Position numbers and translations under genes: made by a program | Shown: positions 24,532 through 33,453 of the stretch, one piece after another | How the letters are laid out: each line of letters begins with the position of its first letter | Position numbering within the stretch: the stretch's first letter is position 1 | Assembly (NCBI GenBank): GCA_041390125.1 | Contig: JAWKQN010000016.1 | Location: 40,711 to 104,710 of the forward strand | DNA from: Gemmatimonadota bacterium | GTDB taxonomy: Bacteria; Gemmatimonadota; Gemmatimonadetes; Longimicrobiales; Gaopeijiaceae | Direction of reading: 5' to 3' | DNA length: 64,000 nucleotides | The notes under the pieces: model-generated | The model's database searches: none | What the model saw: the letters and a program-made list of their open reading frames with translations, nothing else | Told to the model about the DNA's origin: nothing

Positions 24532-25197
24532 CTAGCGCACGATCCTCCCGATCCGGACGAGCGCCTCGAACGTCCGGAAGCGCACGTCGCCTGCCACGCC
24601 GTCGAACGCGGTGGTGAGCCGCTCGGTGGCGCGCAGCTCCAGCCCGATCCGGTAGGTCGGCGTGACCTCGACGTCGACACCCGCCCCGGCCGTGGCCCCG
24701 CCGCCCGTCACGTGATCGCGTTCGAGGATCTGGTTGAGGACGCCGCTGCGGTTGGAGCGGAGCAGGATGTCCAGCGTGGGCCCCACGCCGATCCAGCCGG
24801 TGAGCGGTCCCACCTGCAGGCGCCCCTTGGCCAGCACCGACATCGTCAGGTAGTCGGCGGACAACTCCGTGGCGCCGAGGCCGTCCGGATCCTGACGCTC
24901 GTTGTAGACCTCGCCCCCGCGGCGCACGAGGCCCGCCGAGGCCAGCACGGAAAGCGCGTCGATGGACGTACGCGCATCCGCGAAGACGCCCAGGGTCGGA
25001 GCTCCGGTTCTACGCGATTCGTACGGGCTTCTCCAGAGGGAGCGGGCGCTGGCGACACCGGCGTAGCCGCCGAGCGTGGCCCATTCACGCGGAAGCTCCT
25101 GAGCCGACGCCGAGGGGTGCAGCGTGAGCGCCGACAGGACGAACACCGCGATGCCGAGGACCGGGATGCGGGGAACCAGCATGCGGAGCGGACCCAT
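24532..25197 (-). CDS. Outer-membrane beta-barrel-like protein
   Basis: This is a protein of about 221 residues with a Sec signal peptide (VLGIAVFVLSALTLHPSASA, cleavage before QELPREW). The mature part has amphipathic strands alternating with turns, for example ATLGGYAGVASAR, VLASAGLVRRGGEVY and TPTYRIGLELRAT, ending FEALVRIGRIVR. This is the look of a small 8-stranded barrel such as the OmpA-like or PorT-like outer-membrane families. The start is uncertain among TTG 25212, ATG 25197 and ATG 25182. It converges on the ATPase gene with an 18-base gap and follows the CxxCH lipoprotein on the same strand. Confidence 0.6.
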   Translation of the reverse strand: MGPLRMLVPRIPVLGIAVFVLSALTLHPSASAQELPREWATLGGYAGVASARSLWRSPYESRRTGAPTLGVFADARTSIDALSVLASAGLVRRGGEVYNERQDPDGLGATELSADYLTMSVLAKGRLQVGPLTGWIGVGPTLDILLRSNRSGVLNQILERDHVTGGGATAGAGVDVEVTPTYRIGLELRATERLTTAFDGVAGDVRFRTFEALVRIGRIVR

Positions 25198-25278
25198 GAG
25201 CGATCGCTGCAACTCGGCCTGCGGTGGATGTCGTCACCGCCGCAGCCCGTACGCGCGGGATCCGACGGTCCGTTGCTC

Positions 25279-26697
25279 TCACTCGACCGTCAGCGCCACG
25301 AAGTCCGGTTGGGTCTCGGTGAGGATCTCGAGGATGGCTGCGCGGTCGTCCGCCGACAAGTGCTGGTAGTCGCCGCTCCGGTCCTCTCCCGTCAGCACGG
25401 CGCGCACCCGGTCATAGGCCCGGCGGCGCACGGCGTCCGGCAGCGCCAGGAACGCGTCCGAATGGATCAGGAAGCTCAGCGGGTAGCGGAACACACGGTT
25501 GCCCAGGTCCAGATCCCGCAGAGAGCGCCCCTGGCTGTCGTGCGGGCCACGCGTGGCAAACATCTCGGCGAATCCGGACGTGCCCACCACGGGGCCACCG
25601 AGCGGAACCTCCCCCACGAAGAACATGGCGCGCACGAGGCGGTCGACGGCGCCGTCGATGCGCATCCGGGTCGCGGGGGTCAGTCCGTCCGTCGGGGGTG
25701 CCTCACCGGTGGTCCGGAGCAGGTACTCCTGCTCGCGCAGCGCCGTGGCCGATTCCTGGGCCGCCAGCGCGATCAGGTTGTGGATGCGGGCCTGATGGGC
25801 CAGCACCAACAGGGCCACGATGTCGCTGTGCTCCGACAGGTACGGCGTGGTGTCGAATCGGCCCTCGAGCGACGTGACATGCGCTTCGGACGTCAGGTCC
25901 TGCTGGGCCAGATAGCGCGCCCGGTCTCCGACCTCGTGGTGCAGGTCGGGCGCCATGGCGTTGCCGGCGTGCGTCGTGTTGCCGGCGGAGCCCGTGACGT
26001 ACCACCCGCCCCAGCGCGCGTCGATCGGCGTCCGCTCGGTGGTCGGGCCGTCATGCACGTTGGTGATCACGTACCCGTGCCGGTCCGCGAGCACGGACAG
26101 CAGCATGAAGCCGGGCACGCCGAACGTGACGTTCCTGGACTCGTGGCACATCAGGCAGGTCGTGGTCTCCCGCGTGAAGGTGGGAGGGCCCTCCGGGTTC
26201 TGCGACAGCGTGTAGAACGCGCCGCCCTCGTCCGGATCCACCGCGCCGATCTCCAGGATCGGGCTCTCCTGCACCCAGCCGATATAGACGTCGTCGTTGA
26301 AGTAGACCGCGCGCGGCGTCCACGGAGCGATGCGGTCCGTCTGCAGGCTGGTGCGCGAGAAGATCAGGCCCTGCGACTCGATCGGTACGTCCAGCGCTGC
26401 GAGCAGCGACGGCAGCCAGCCCCGGATGGAGTCGTAGACGAGCTGGACGTCCCCGCTGGCGAGCCGGCGCTGCAGCCGGACGATGGGATCGTCGAGGCTC
26501 GGGGAGGTCGGCGCGTGCGCGACGGGAGTCCGGGGCGTACCGGCGGGGGCCGCGCGCGGGGCGGCAACCGTGGTCGGTGCCGCGGCGACGCCGAGGCCTG
26601 CCGCCCCCGGCTCCGGAGTGGACGCGGTGCTGGCGCAGCCGGCCGCGAGCAGCGTGGCGAGTCCGGTCAGGGCGGAGAGGCGGCAGATCGGGCGCAT
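25279..26697 (-). CDS. Lipoprotein with a single CxxCH motif (cytochrome c-like)
   Basis: This is a 472-residue exported protein with a lipobox (ALTGLATLLAAGC) and a proline/alanine linker to about residue 60. A single CLMCHESRNVTFGVPGFML motif (near residue 180) could bind one heme c. A His-rich central region follows (HAGNAMAPDLHHEVGDRARY). The long globular C-terminal half ends TETQPDFVALTVE. It resembles uncharacterised cytochrome-like proteins seen in Gemmatimonadota and Planctomycetes relatives. The axial sixth ligand is not obvious. The ATG at 26697 begins the signal peptide; ATG 26736 would add 13 residues. It is probably not co-transcribed with the acetyltransferase upstream (106-base gap). 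Confidence 0.7.
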   Translation of the reverse strand: MRPICRLSALTGLATLLAAGCASTASTPEPGAAGLGVAAAPTTVAAPRAAPAGTPRTPVAHAPTSPSLDDPIVRLQRRLASGDVQLVYDSIRGWLPSLLAALDVPIESQGLIFSRTSLQTDRIAPWTPRAVYFNDDVYIGWVQESPILEIGAVDPDEGGAFYTLSQNPEGPPTFTRETTTCLMCHESRNVTFGVPGFMLLSVLADRHGYVITNVHDGPTTERTPIDARWGGWYVTGSAGNTTHAGNAMAPDLHHEVGDRARYLAQQDLTSEAHVTSLEGRFDTTPYLSEHSDIVALLVLAHQARIHNLIALAAQESATALREQEYLLRTTGEAPPTDGLTPATRMRIDGAVDRLVRAMFFVGEVPLGGPVVGTSGFAEMFATRGPHDSQGRSLRDLDLGNRVFRYPLSFLIHSDAFLALPDAVRRRAYDRVRAVLTGEDRSGDYQHLSADDRAAILEILTETQPDFVALTVE

Positions 26698-26803
26698 ACG
26701 GAGCCGGGACGGTGGACAGGGACGCACAGGGCTCATCACGGGAATATGGACCCGCGCGGGTGGCCCTGGCCGTAGGGAAATCTCCCATACAGGGGGGATA
26801 TTG

Positions 26804-27352
26804 TCACGCGGGGGTCTGGCCATCGGTCCCCAGTCCGTCGGATCCGTACAGCAGGACCGGCTCCTGCCCCACCTGGACCTCCCCCTCCAGGCGGAAGCCC
26901 AGGCCGGTCAGCACCCGGCCCGACGCGGCGTTGCCGATCGAGGTGATGGCCTCGATGCGGGTCAGGCCGAGCGCATGGCGCGCGTGGTCCAGGACCGCGC
27001 GCGCGGCCTCCGAGGCCAAGCCCTTCCCGCGCCAGGCCGGCAGCAGCGCAAAGCCCAGGTCCGGGTGGTCCAGGCCGGGACGTCGCAGGATCCCGCAGAT
27101 GCCGATCGCGGTGCCGCCGGAACGCAGGCCCACACGCAGCAGACCGAATCCATGGGTCTTCCAACTGGCACGCGGGCCGCTGTCCAACCACACCACCGCG
27201 CTTTCTTCGTCGCGGACGCCCCGGTCGCCGATCTGTGTCAGGAAGTCCGGGTCGTTCAGGAGCTCCACCAGGAAGGGTGCGTCGGACTCCTGCAGCGGGG
27301 TCAGACGCAGGCGCTCCGTGCGCAGCGCGAACGTGGGGTCGAGGGCGGGCAT
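26804..27352 (-). CDS. GNAT family N-acetyltransferase (RimJ-like)
   Basis: This is a 182-residue acetyl-CoA-dependent N-acetyltransferase. The N-terminal LRTERLRLTPLQESDAPFLV and the substrate loop HGFGLLRVGLRSGGTAIGIC are typical of the RimJ/RimL branch. The acetyl-CoA binding motif is LPAWRGKGLASEAARAVLD, and ITSIGNAASGRVLTGLGFRL follows. Members acetylate ribosomal protein N termini, antibiotics or small amines; the target is unknown. It follows the flavin monooxygenase gene on the same strand with a 54-base gap, so the two may share a transcript. Confidence 0.85.
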   Translation of the reverse strand: MPALDPTFALRTERLRLTPLQESDAPFLVELLNDPDFLTQIGDRGVRDEESAVVWLDSGPRASWKTHGFGLLRVGLRSGGTAIGICGILRRPGLDHPDLGFALLPAWRGKGLASEAARAVLDHARHALGLTRIEAITSIGNAASGRVLTGLGFRLEGEVQVGQEPVLLYGSDGLGTDGQTPA

Positions 27353-27406
27353 GGCGGACCATCGGGGCGGCGAGGCGGCGGGGCAAGGCGCGCGCTGTCC
27401 GCCAGT

Positions 27407-28939
27407 TCAACCTGTGCCGAGTTGGCCGTTGCGGTTCGTGCCCCCGGGGGCCGCCGGGCCGAACCAGGTCGCGAGCGCTTCGGTGAGCCCCGCCGGGGTC
27501 CCCTCTCCCACCCAGGCGACGTGGCCGTCCGGCCGGATGAGGACCGCGTCGGGCGCGGAGACCGGGCCGATCACCGGTAGCACCCACGTGTCCGTGTAGG
27601 CTGCGATCACATGCTGCACGCGGTCCGCCCAGGGCGTGATGTCCAGCGTGCCCCTGCGGGCGAGGTCCAGCAGGACGGCACGTCCGCCATGGAGGAAGCT
27701 GAACACGCGCCGCTCACCGTGCGACGTCTCGATGTCGAGGTCGGGCATGCGACGTCCGAGCAGGGGATGTCCCTCGCCGAGGTCGTAGCGGATGTCCAGG
27801 CCCGACATCCGCCCGGCGAGGAGCGTGCGCGGCTCCTCCATCCGCAGGATGTCGCCCAGGACGGTGGGGGCCGCCCCAGTGCGTTCGTCGTCGCGGTTCA
27901 AGGCCACCTGCGCCATCGTCGCCTCGAGCACGCGTGCGCCTACGGGGTGGCGTTCGTCGTGATACGAATCGAGCAGGCGATCCGGTGCGAGGCCCTTGGC
28001 CACCAGCGCGAGCTTCCACCCGAGGTTCACGGCGTCCTGGACTCCGGTGCTCAAGCCCTGACCGCCGATGGGGGAGTGCACGTGGGCGGCGTCCCCCGAG
28101 AGCAGCACGCGCCCATCCCGATACCGGACGGCCTGCCGCGTCATGTCCGTGAACCGGGAGATCCAGGTCAAGGAGTGGGCGCCATAGTCGGTGCCGCACG
28201 CGAGCACCAGCAGCCTCTTGAGGTCTTCCAGCGTGGGCTCACGCGTCGATCCCACATCCGGCTCGGTCACCATGACGCCGATCGGCCCGACCTCCTTGTA
28301 GATGATCTCGCCGTTCCGGATCTCGTATTCCTCCCGTCCGAACGCGTGCAGACCCGCCGCGGTGCGGTGCACACCATAGGGCGGCGTCTCCGTCATCTCC
28401 ACCTCGGCGAGGAGGTTGCTGGTCGTCGCATCCCAGCCGCGGAACTCGATGCCCGCAATCTTGCGCACGACGCTCCGTCCCCCGTCGCAGCCCACGAGGA
28501 ACCGGGCGCGCATGGACCCGCCGTCGTCGAGCGTGACGTCGACGCCGCGTTCGTCCTGGACGAACCCGTCGACCTCCGACCCGTACAGGATCGGGACACC
28601 GAGCTCGGTGACCCACTCGGCGAGGAGGCGCTCGATGTGCTTCTGCCGGAGCGCAAGACCATAGGGGTGGCGGGTCGGGAAGTCGCTGAGGTCCAGGCGC
28701 GTGGTGGCGAAGCCCGTGATCTGCGCCGTCTGACCCGCCTCGAGGAACCGCTCCGCGAGGCCGCGCTGGTCGAGGACCTCCAGGGTGCGCGCCGTGATCC
28801 CGAGCGCCCGTGAACCGGACAGGGACTGATCCGCCCGCCGCTCCAGGACGACCACGTCGACGGCCGCGAGCGCCAGCTCGGCCGCGAGCATGAGGCCGGT
28901 GGGTCCACCTCCGACGATCACGACGGTATGACTCCTCAT
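27407..28939 (-). CDS. Class A FAD-dependent aromatic monooxygenase
   Basis: This is a 510-residue flavoprotein hydroxylase of the PHBH/RdmE class, which uses NAD(P)H and O2 to hydroxylate aromatic or polyketide substrates. The FAD dinucleotide motif VVIVGGGPTGLMLA is at residues 6-19. The DG motif FLVGCDGGRSVVRKIAGIEF is near 147-166, and the GD motif LLSGDAAHVHSPIGGQGLS near 275-293. A thioredoxin-like C-terminal domain, usual in the longer members (PadR-type polyketide hydroxylases), ends with DAVLIRPDGHVAW. The start has GGAGAGGAT before the ATG. No polyketide genes are near, so aromatic catabolism or detoxification is possible. Confidence 0.9.
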   Translation of the reverse strand: MRSHTVVIVGGGPTGLMLAAELALAAVDVVVLERRADQSLSGSRALGITARTLEVLDQRGLAERFLEAGQTAQITGFATTRLDLSDFPTRHPYGLALRQKHIERLLAEWVTELGVPILYGSEVDGFVQDERGVDVTLDDGGSMRARFLVGCDGGRSVVRKIAGIEFRGWDATTSNLLAEVEMTETPPYGVHRTAAGLHAFGREEYEIRNGEIIYKEVGPIGVMVTEPDVGSTREPTLEDLKRLLVLACGTDYGAHSLTWISRFTDMTRQAVRYRDGRVLLSGDAAHVHSPIGGQGLSTGVQDAVNLGWKLALVAKGLAPDRLLDSYHDERHPVGARVLEATMAQVALNRDDERTGAAPTVLGDILRMEEPRTLLAGRMSGLDIRYDLGEGHPLLGRRMPDLDIETSHGERRVFSFLHGGRAVLLDLARRGTLDITPWADRVQHVIAAYTDTWVLPVIGPVSAPDAVLIRPDGHVAWVGEGTPAGLTEALATWFGPAAPGGTNRNGQLGTG

Positions 28940-29047
28940 CGATCCTCTCCGTCCTGGCGAGCGCGCTTCACGTGTGTCCGGGTCGGACCCGCGATCGGGC
29001 CGGAAACCCTACCCGATCGGGGACGTCTGGCCGCAAGCCCCCACCCG

Positions 29048-29062
29048 TGTCATACTCTGACA
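29048..29062. promoter_or_regulatory. Inverted repeat in a divergent intergenic region
   Basis: TGTCA-tactc-TGACA is a 5-bp perfect inverted repeat with a five-base spacer. It lies between the flavin monooxygenase (start 28939, minus) and the aminotransferase (start 29203, plus). The geometry fits an operator of a small dimeric regulator, but the arms are short and this could be chance. Confidence 0.3.
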
Positions 29063-29202
29063 TGGCGGCCGGCCTCGGACCGGTTCCGCCGCGGGTGCCG
29101 TGCCACCCGCCTTGCCGCACCTCCCGCCGCGCCTGAACTTCCCGCCCCGACCGGGTCGGCTCTCCGCCGCCCCACCCCCTGAGCAGGACCGGAGCGTCGA
29201 GC

Positions 29203-30501
29203 ATGGCGGTGCTGGCCGAGCGACTGAGGAGCCTGGGAACCGAGAACGCGTTCAAGCTGGGCGAGGACATCCAGCGCTGCATCGACCGCGGGCTGGACGT
29301 GATCCGCTTCAACCTGGGCGCGCCCGACTTCCGGAGCGCGCCCTACCTGAACGACGTCGCCATCGCCGAGCTGACCGCGGGCAACGCCACCTACTGCGAT
29401 CCGCAGGGGCTGCCCGGGTTCCGGAAGGCGATCGCGGAGCACGTGACGCGCACGCGCGGTGTGGAGGTGGGGCCCGAGCGCGTGGTGGTCACCCCGGGCG
29501 GCAAGCCTCCCATCGGCTACACGATGCAGACGTACGTGGACCCGGGGGACGAGGTGGTCTACCCGAGTCCCGGCTTCCCCATCTACGAGTCCTGGATCAC
29601 GTTCGTGGGCGCCGAGCCCCGTCCGCTCAAGCTCTCCGAGGAGCGCGGCTTCGCCTTCACGGCGGACGATCTCGCGGCCCGAGTGAGCGAGCGCACCAAG
29701 CTGGTCATCCTCTGCTCCCCGTCCAATCCCACGGGTGGCGTGCTCTCCAAGGACGATCTGGGCGCCATCGCCGAGGTGATCCGCTCGCGCTGCTCACCTG
29801 ACGTGCGCGTCTTCGCCGACGAGATCTACGAGCACATCCTCTTCGACGGCGAGCGCCACGCCAGCATCCTCTCCGAGCCGGGGATGGCCGAACGCACCGT
29901 GCTGGCGTCCGGCCTCTCCAAGGGCTTCGCCATGATGGGCTGGCGCCTCGGCTGGGCCGTGCTGCCCACGGCCGCCGAAGCCGCGGTCTTCAAGCAGCTC
30001 AACATCAACACGGTCTCCTGCGTGCCGCCGTTCCTGCAGGAGGGTGGACGCGCCGCCTACGAGGACCCGCGCACGGCGGCGACGGTGGCTGCGATGGTGC
30101 GCGAGTTCGAGGAGCGCCGGGACTGGGTGGTCCCCGCGCTGAACGCCATCCCGGGCGTGCGCTGCCAGATGCCCAAGGGCGCGTTCTACGTCTTCCCCAA
30201 CGTGGAGGGCGTGTGCCGCGAGCTCGGCATCTTCGAGGCCTACGACGCGCTCTCCCCGGAGGGCCGCGCGCGCACCAGCCCGGCCGGTATGCTGCAGATG
30301 TTCCTGCTCTACCGCTACGGCATCGCCACCATGGACCGGAAGTCGTTCGGGAAGATCGGCGCCGAAGGCGAGCACTACCTGCGCCTGTCCATCGCCAACA
30401 GCATGGAAGACATCCAGGAAGGGGTGCGACGCTTCCGCGAGGCCAGCACCGACCGGGCGGGCTTCGCCGCCTTCCTGGCGGAAGAGCGGATGTGGAGCTG
30501 A
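29203..30501 (+). CDS. Class I/II pyridoxal-phosphate aminotransferase
   Basis: This is a 432-residue aspartate-aminotransferase-fold enzyme transferring amino groups between amino and keto acids in the cytoplasm. The motifs are FNLGAPDF, the Tyr/Asn region SPSNPTGGVLS, DEIYEHILFDG, and the PLP-binding lysine in ASGLSKGFAMMGWRLGW (Lys near residue 246). The C-terminal LRLSIANSMEDIQEGVRR holds the substrate carboxylate Arg. The closest general resemblance is to bacterial AspC-like or alpha-aminoadipate-like enzymes, so the specific substrate is open. GGAG lies eight bases before the ATG. The yigZ gene starts four bases after its stop. Confidence 0.93.
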   Translation: MAVLAERLRSLGTENAFKLGEDIQRCIDRGLDVIRFNLGAPDFRSAPYLNDVAIAELTAGNATYCDPQGLPGFRKAIAEHVTRTRGVEVGPERVVVTPGGKPPIGYTMQTYVDPGDEVVYPSPGFPIYESWITFVGAEPRPLKLSEERGFAFTADDLAARVSERTKLVILCSPSNPTGGVLSKDDLGAIAEVIRSRCSPDVRVFADEIYEHILFDGERHASILSEPGMAERTVLASGLSKGFAMMGWRLGWAVLPTAAEAAVFKQLNINTVSCVPPFLQEGGRAAYEDPRTAATVAAMVREFEERRDWVVPALNAIPGVRCQMPKGAFYVFPNVEGVCRELGIFEAYDALSPEGRARTSPAGMLQMFLLYRYGIATMDRKSFGKIGAEGEHYLRLSIANSMEDIQEGVRRFREASTDRAGFAAFLAEERMWS

Positions 30502-30505
30502 TCCC

Positions 30506-31126
30506 ATGGCGGACGGCGACGTCACGGTGGCGCGCGCCGTCCGGGTGGAGATCCCCCGCATCAAGGGCTCGCGCTTCATCGCCGATCTGGTCCCGGTGAG
30601 CGACGCGGCGCAGGCGGACGCGGCGGTGGACGCGGCCCGCGCCGCGTTCCCCGACGCCCGCCACCACTGCTTCGCGTGGCGGGTGGGCGCCCGCGGGGAC
30701 ACATTCCGCTTCGGTGATGACGGCGAGCCCGCCGGCTCCGCGGGCAGGCCCATCCTGCAGCACCTCGAGGGGCTGGACGTCACGGACGCCGTGCTCGTCG
30801 TGACCCGGTACTTCGGCGGCACCAAGCTGGGCGTGGGCGGGCTGATCCGCGCCTACGGCGGGGCGGCGGCGGCGGCCCTGGAGGCTGCGGAGCTGGTGCC
30901 GGTGGTGCACACCCGCAGGGTCGCCGTGGAGCATCGCTACGAGGACTCGGGCGCCGTGGCGGGTTTCCTGTCCGCTCTCGGCGTCGAGCCGACGAGATCC
31001 GAGTACGGCGAGACCATCCATCTCGAGTTCGACGTGCCGGCCGCGGACGTGGAGACGTTCGTGGCCGAGCTGACCGACCGCACCGCCGGACGCGTGCGCA
31101 TCCGCATCCAGGGAGACGAGCGATGA
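30506..31126 (+). CDS. yigZ: YigZ/IMPACT family protein
   Basis: This is a 206-residue protein of the UPF0029 (IMPACT/YigZ) family. The signature FRFGDDGEPAGSAGRPILQH is at about residues 71-90, and VVTRYFGGTKLGVGGLIRAY follows at about 99-118. A C-terminal ferredoxin-like DUF1949 domain (EHRYEDSGAVAGFLSALGVE onward) completes the usual two-domain form. The biochemical role in bacteria is unsettled; the eukaryotic homologue regulates GCN2 signalling. GGAG in the end of the aminotransferase gene serves as its ribosome binding site, and its stop overlaps the peptidase start by ATGA. Confidence 0.93.
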   Translation: MADGDVTVARAVRVEIPRIKGSRFIADLVPVSDAAQADAAVDAARAAFPDARHHCFAWRVGARGDTFRFGDDGEPAGSAGRPILQHLEGLDVTDAVLVVTRYFGGTKLGVGGLIRAYGGAAAAALEAAELVPVVHTRRVAVEHRYEDSGAVAGFLSALGVEPTRSEYGETIHLEFDVPAADVETFVAELTDRTAGRVRIRIQGDER

Positions 31127-33378
31127 ACGAGACGAGCCGCGCGCGCTGCGAAAGACCCCGGACCGCGGCGTTCCCCCGGTCGCGGGGTCGAAACCGTACG
31201 CAGGCACAGACGTGGGTCCCGGGGTGGAGGCGCACCATCGGGCTGGCGGGGTGCCTGCTCGTGGGCGGGGGCATGGCGGACGCGGCCTCCGTGGCTGGCC
31301 AGCAGCGCATGGATCCGGCCCTGGACGCGCTCGCCGGGTGGGTGGCGCTGGACGTGCCCACCGGCTACGAGCGGCGGGTGGCTCCGGCCCTGGCGGAGGC
31401 CCTGGACGGCTGGAGCGCGGACGCCTGGGGCAACCTGGTGCTGCGCACCGGCTCGGGCAGCCCGCGCAGCGTGATCGCCTGTGCGCTCGACGCCCCCGCG
31501 TACGCCGCCAGCCAGATCACCGAGGACGGCTACCTGCGCCTGCACCGGATCGGGCGCGGCTCGGACCATCCGCTCTGGGACCAGGCGCACGAGGCGCAGC
31601 AGGTGCGGATCCTCACGGCCGACGGGCCGGTGGCCGGCGTGGTGGCCAACGCCAACGGGCACTTCGCCCAGCAGCACCGGGGCGATTCGGCCGTGGTGGG
31701 CGCCGACGACCTCTGGGTGGACGTGGGCGCGGAGGCGCGGGAGGACGTGGCGGCGCTCGGCACCGACCTGCTGGATCCCGTGGTGCGGCATTGGCCCGCC
31801 TGGGCCCTGGAGGGCGCCGTGGCTGGCCCGTCCGCCGGCGCCCGGGCCGGCTGCGCCGCGGTGGCCACGGTCGCGGAGTCCGCCCGGCGCTCCCCGCCCC
31901 GGGGCGAGCACACGTTCGTGCTGAGCGCCCAGGAAGGCCTGGGATGGGTGGGCCTGTCGTCGCTGCTGGCACGCGGGGGCGCCGTGGACCAGGTCGTCGT
32001 GGTGGCGCCCGGGGCACCTTCCGCCGTGGCCGAGTCCCGTCCGGCCGGGCGACTCGGCTCCTTCGGGGGCGTGCTGGCGCAGCGCGGCGTCGAGTCCGTG
32101 CGCTGGCTGGCGCCCGCCGTGGAGGATGCGGGGGCCCTGTCGGAGCGGATCCGCGCCGAGGAGGCGCTGCGCCTGCGGGCCGCCGTGGCGGAAGCCGCGG
32201 GCGTGGCCCTCCCGGCGGGCGCGGCCTGGGTGGACGCTCCGGCCCGCGCGCCCTTCCGGACGACGGGCGTGTCCGACCTGGACGAGGTGGCGGCGCTCCT
32301 GGAGCGACTGGTGGAGCTCCACGCCGTGCCCGGCCACGAGTGGGCGGTCCGGCGGGCCGTGCTGGAGGCCCTGCCGGCCTGGGCCCGCGAGCGGGCGGTG
32401 GTGGACGACATCGGCAACGTCATCGTGGAGGCCGGGCCCGACCGCGACACCACGGTGTTCATGGCCCACATGGATGAGGTGGGCTACGAGGTGGAATCCG
32501 TCGCGCCCGACGGGGTGGTCACCCTGGGGGCGCGGGGTGGGGCGGTGGCGCCCGCCTGGGAGGGCCAGACCGCGCTGCTGCACTTCGACCCGCCCGGGGC
32601 GCCCAGCACGGCCTCCGGCCGGGGCGTGGACCCGACCCGGGAGCGCGCCCGCGAGGCGCTCCGCGTGGAGGCGCCCCGGCCGCCGCTCCGGGGCGTGTTC
32701 CTCACCCGGGACGCCCCGGCCCGCAAACGGCCGGACGTCATCCAGGCTTGGTTCGGCCTGGACGGGCCCGCCCTGGCGGCGCTGGGGGTGGGGGAGGGCT
32801 CCGGCGTGACCAGCCACAAGGAGGGCCTGCGGCTGGGCCGGCACCGCTTCACGGCCCGCGCCCTGGATGATCGGGCCGGCACCACGGCGCTGATCCTCGC
32901 GCTGCACCGGATCGATCCGGACGCGCTGTCCCACAAGGTCCTGTTCACCTGGTCGGTGCACGAGGAGGGCGGCCTGCGCGGTGCGGCCGCGATGGCGCGG
33001 CGCTACGGGCCCTCCGCCCGACGCATCTTCAGCATCGACACGTTCGTGTCGTCGGACACGCCGCTGGAGTCGCCCCACTTCGCGTACGCGCCACTGGGGC
33101 AGGGACCGGTGCTGCGGAGCATCGAGAACTCGAGCGTCGCGCCGGACGAGGTGCGGGCGCGCGTGCGCCGGATCGCCCGCGAGGCGGGCATCCCCCTGCA
33201 GATCGGCCTGACCCAGGGCGGCACGGACGGCACCACGTTCACGTTCCAGGGCGCACCCAACGCCGGGCTGTCCTGGCCCGGTCGCTACAGCCACGCGCCG
33301 GGCGAGGTGCTGGACCTCAGGGACCTGGCGCGGCTCCGGGATCTGATCGCGGCGGTGGCGAGGGCGGAGGAGGGGTAG
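31123..33378 (+). CDS. Tandem M42-type peptidase, N-terminal domain degenerate
   Basis: This 751-residue exported protein has a hydrophobic signal at about residues 37-59 and carries two M42-like aminopeptidase domains. The C-terminal copy (about 395-751) has all expected metal ligands and catalytic residues: His449 in AHMDEVGY, Asp583 in ALDDRAG, Glu614 and Glu615 in HEEGGLRG, Asp639 in SIDTFVSSD and His724 in YSHAP. The N-terminal copy (about 62-390) keeps the fold, with WVDVGAEAREDVAALGTDLL and an AQEG remnant. It has lost the metal His (ACALDAPAY), the DDRAG aspartates and the second Glu. It is probably a non-catalytic regulatory or assembly domain. It overlaps yigZ by ATGA. Confidence 0.85.
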   Translation: MNETSRARCERPRTAAFPRSRGRNRTQAQTWVPGWRRTIGLAGCLLVGGGMADAASVAGQQRMDPALDALAGWVALDVPTGYERRVAPALAEALDGWSADAWGNLVLRTGSGSPRSVIACALDAPAYAASQITEDGYLRLHRIGRGSDHPLWDQAHEAQQVRILTADGPVAGVVANANGHFAQQHRGDSAVVGADDLWVDVGAEAREDVAALGTDLLDPVVRHWPAWALEGAVAGPSAGARAGCAAVATVAESARRSPPRGEHTFVLSAQEGLGWVGLSSLLARGGAVDQVVVVAPGAPSAVAESRPAGRLGSFGGVLAQRGVESVRWLAPAVEDAGALSERIRAEEALRLRAAVAEAAGVALPAGAAWVDAPARAPFRTTGVSDLDEVAALLERLVELHAVPGHEWAVRRAVLEALPAWARERAVVDDIGNVIVEAGPDRDTTVFMAHMDEVGYEVESVAPDGVVTLGARGGAVAPAWEGQTALLHFDPPGAPSTASGRGVDPTRERAREALRVEAPRPPLRGVFLTRDAPARKRPDVIQAWFGLDGPALAALGVGEGSGVTSHKEGLRLGRHRFTARALDDRAGTTALILALHRIDPDALSHKVLFTWSVHEEGGLRGAAAMARRYGPSARRIFSIDTFVSSDTPLESPHFAYAPLGQGPVLRSIENSSVAPDEVRARVRRIAREAGIPLQIGLTQGGTDGTTFTFQGAPNAGLSWPGRYSHAPGEVLDLRDLARLRDLIAAVARAEEG

Positions 33379-33453
33379 GGGAGACTCGCCGTGGGCCGGT
33401 GCTGCCCCGATCTGTACCCAGGGAGCCGCGGAGATCCACCCCGGTCCGTCATC

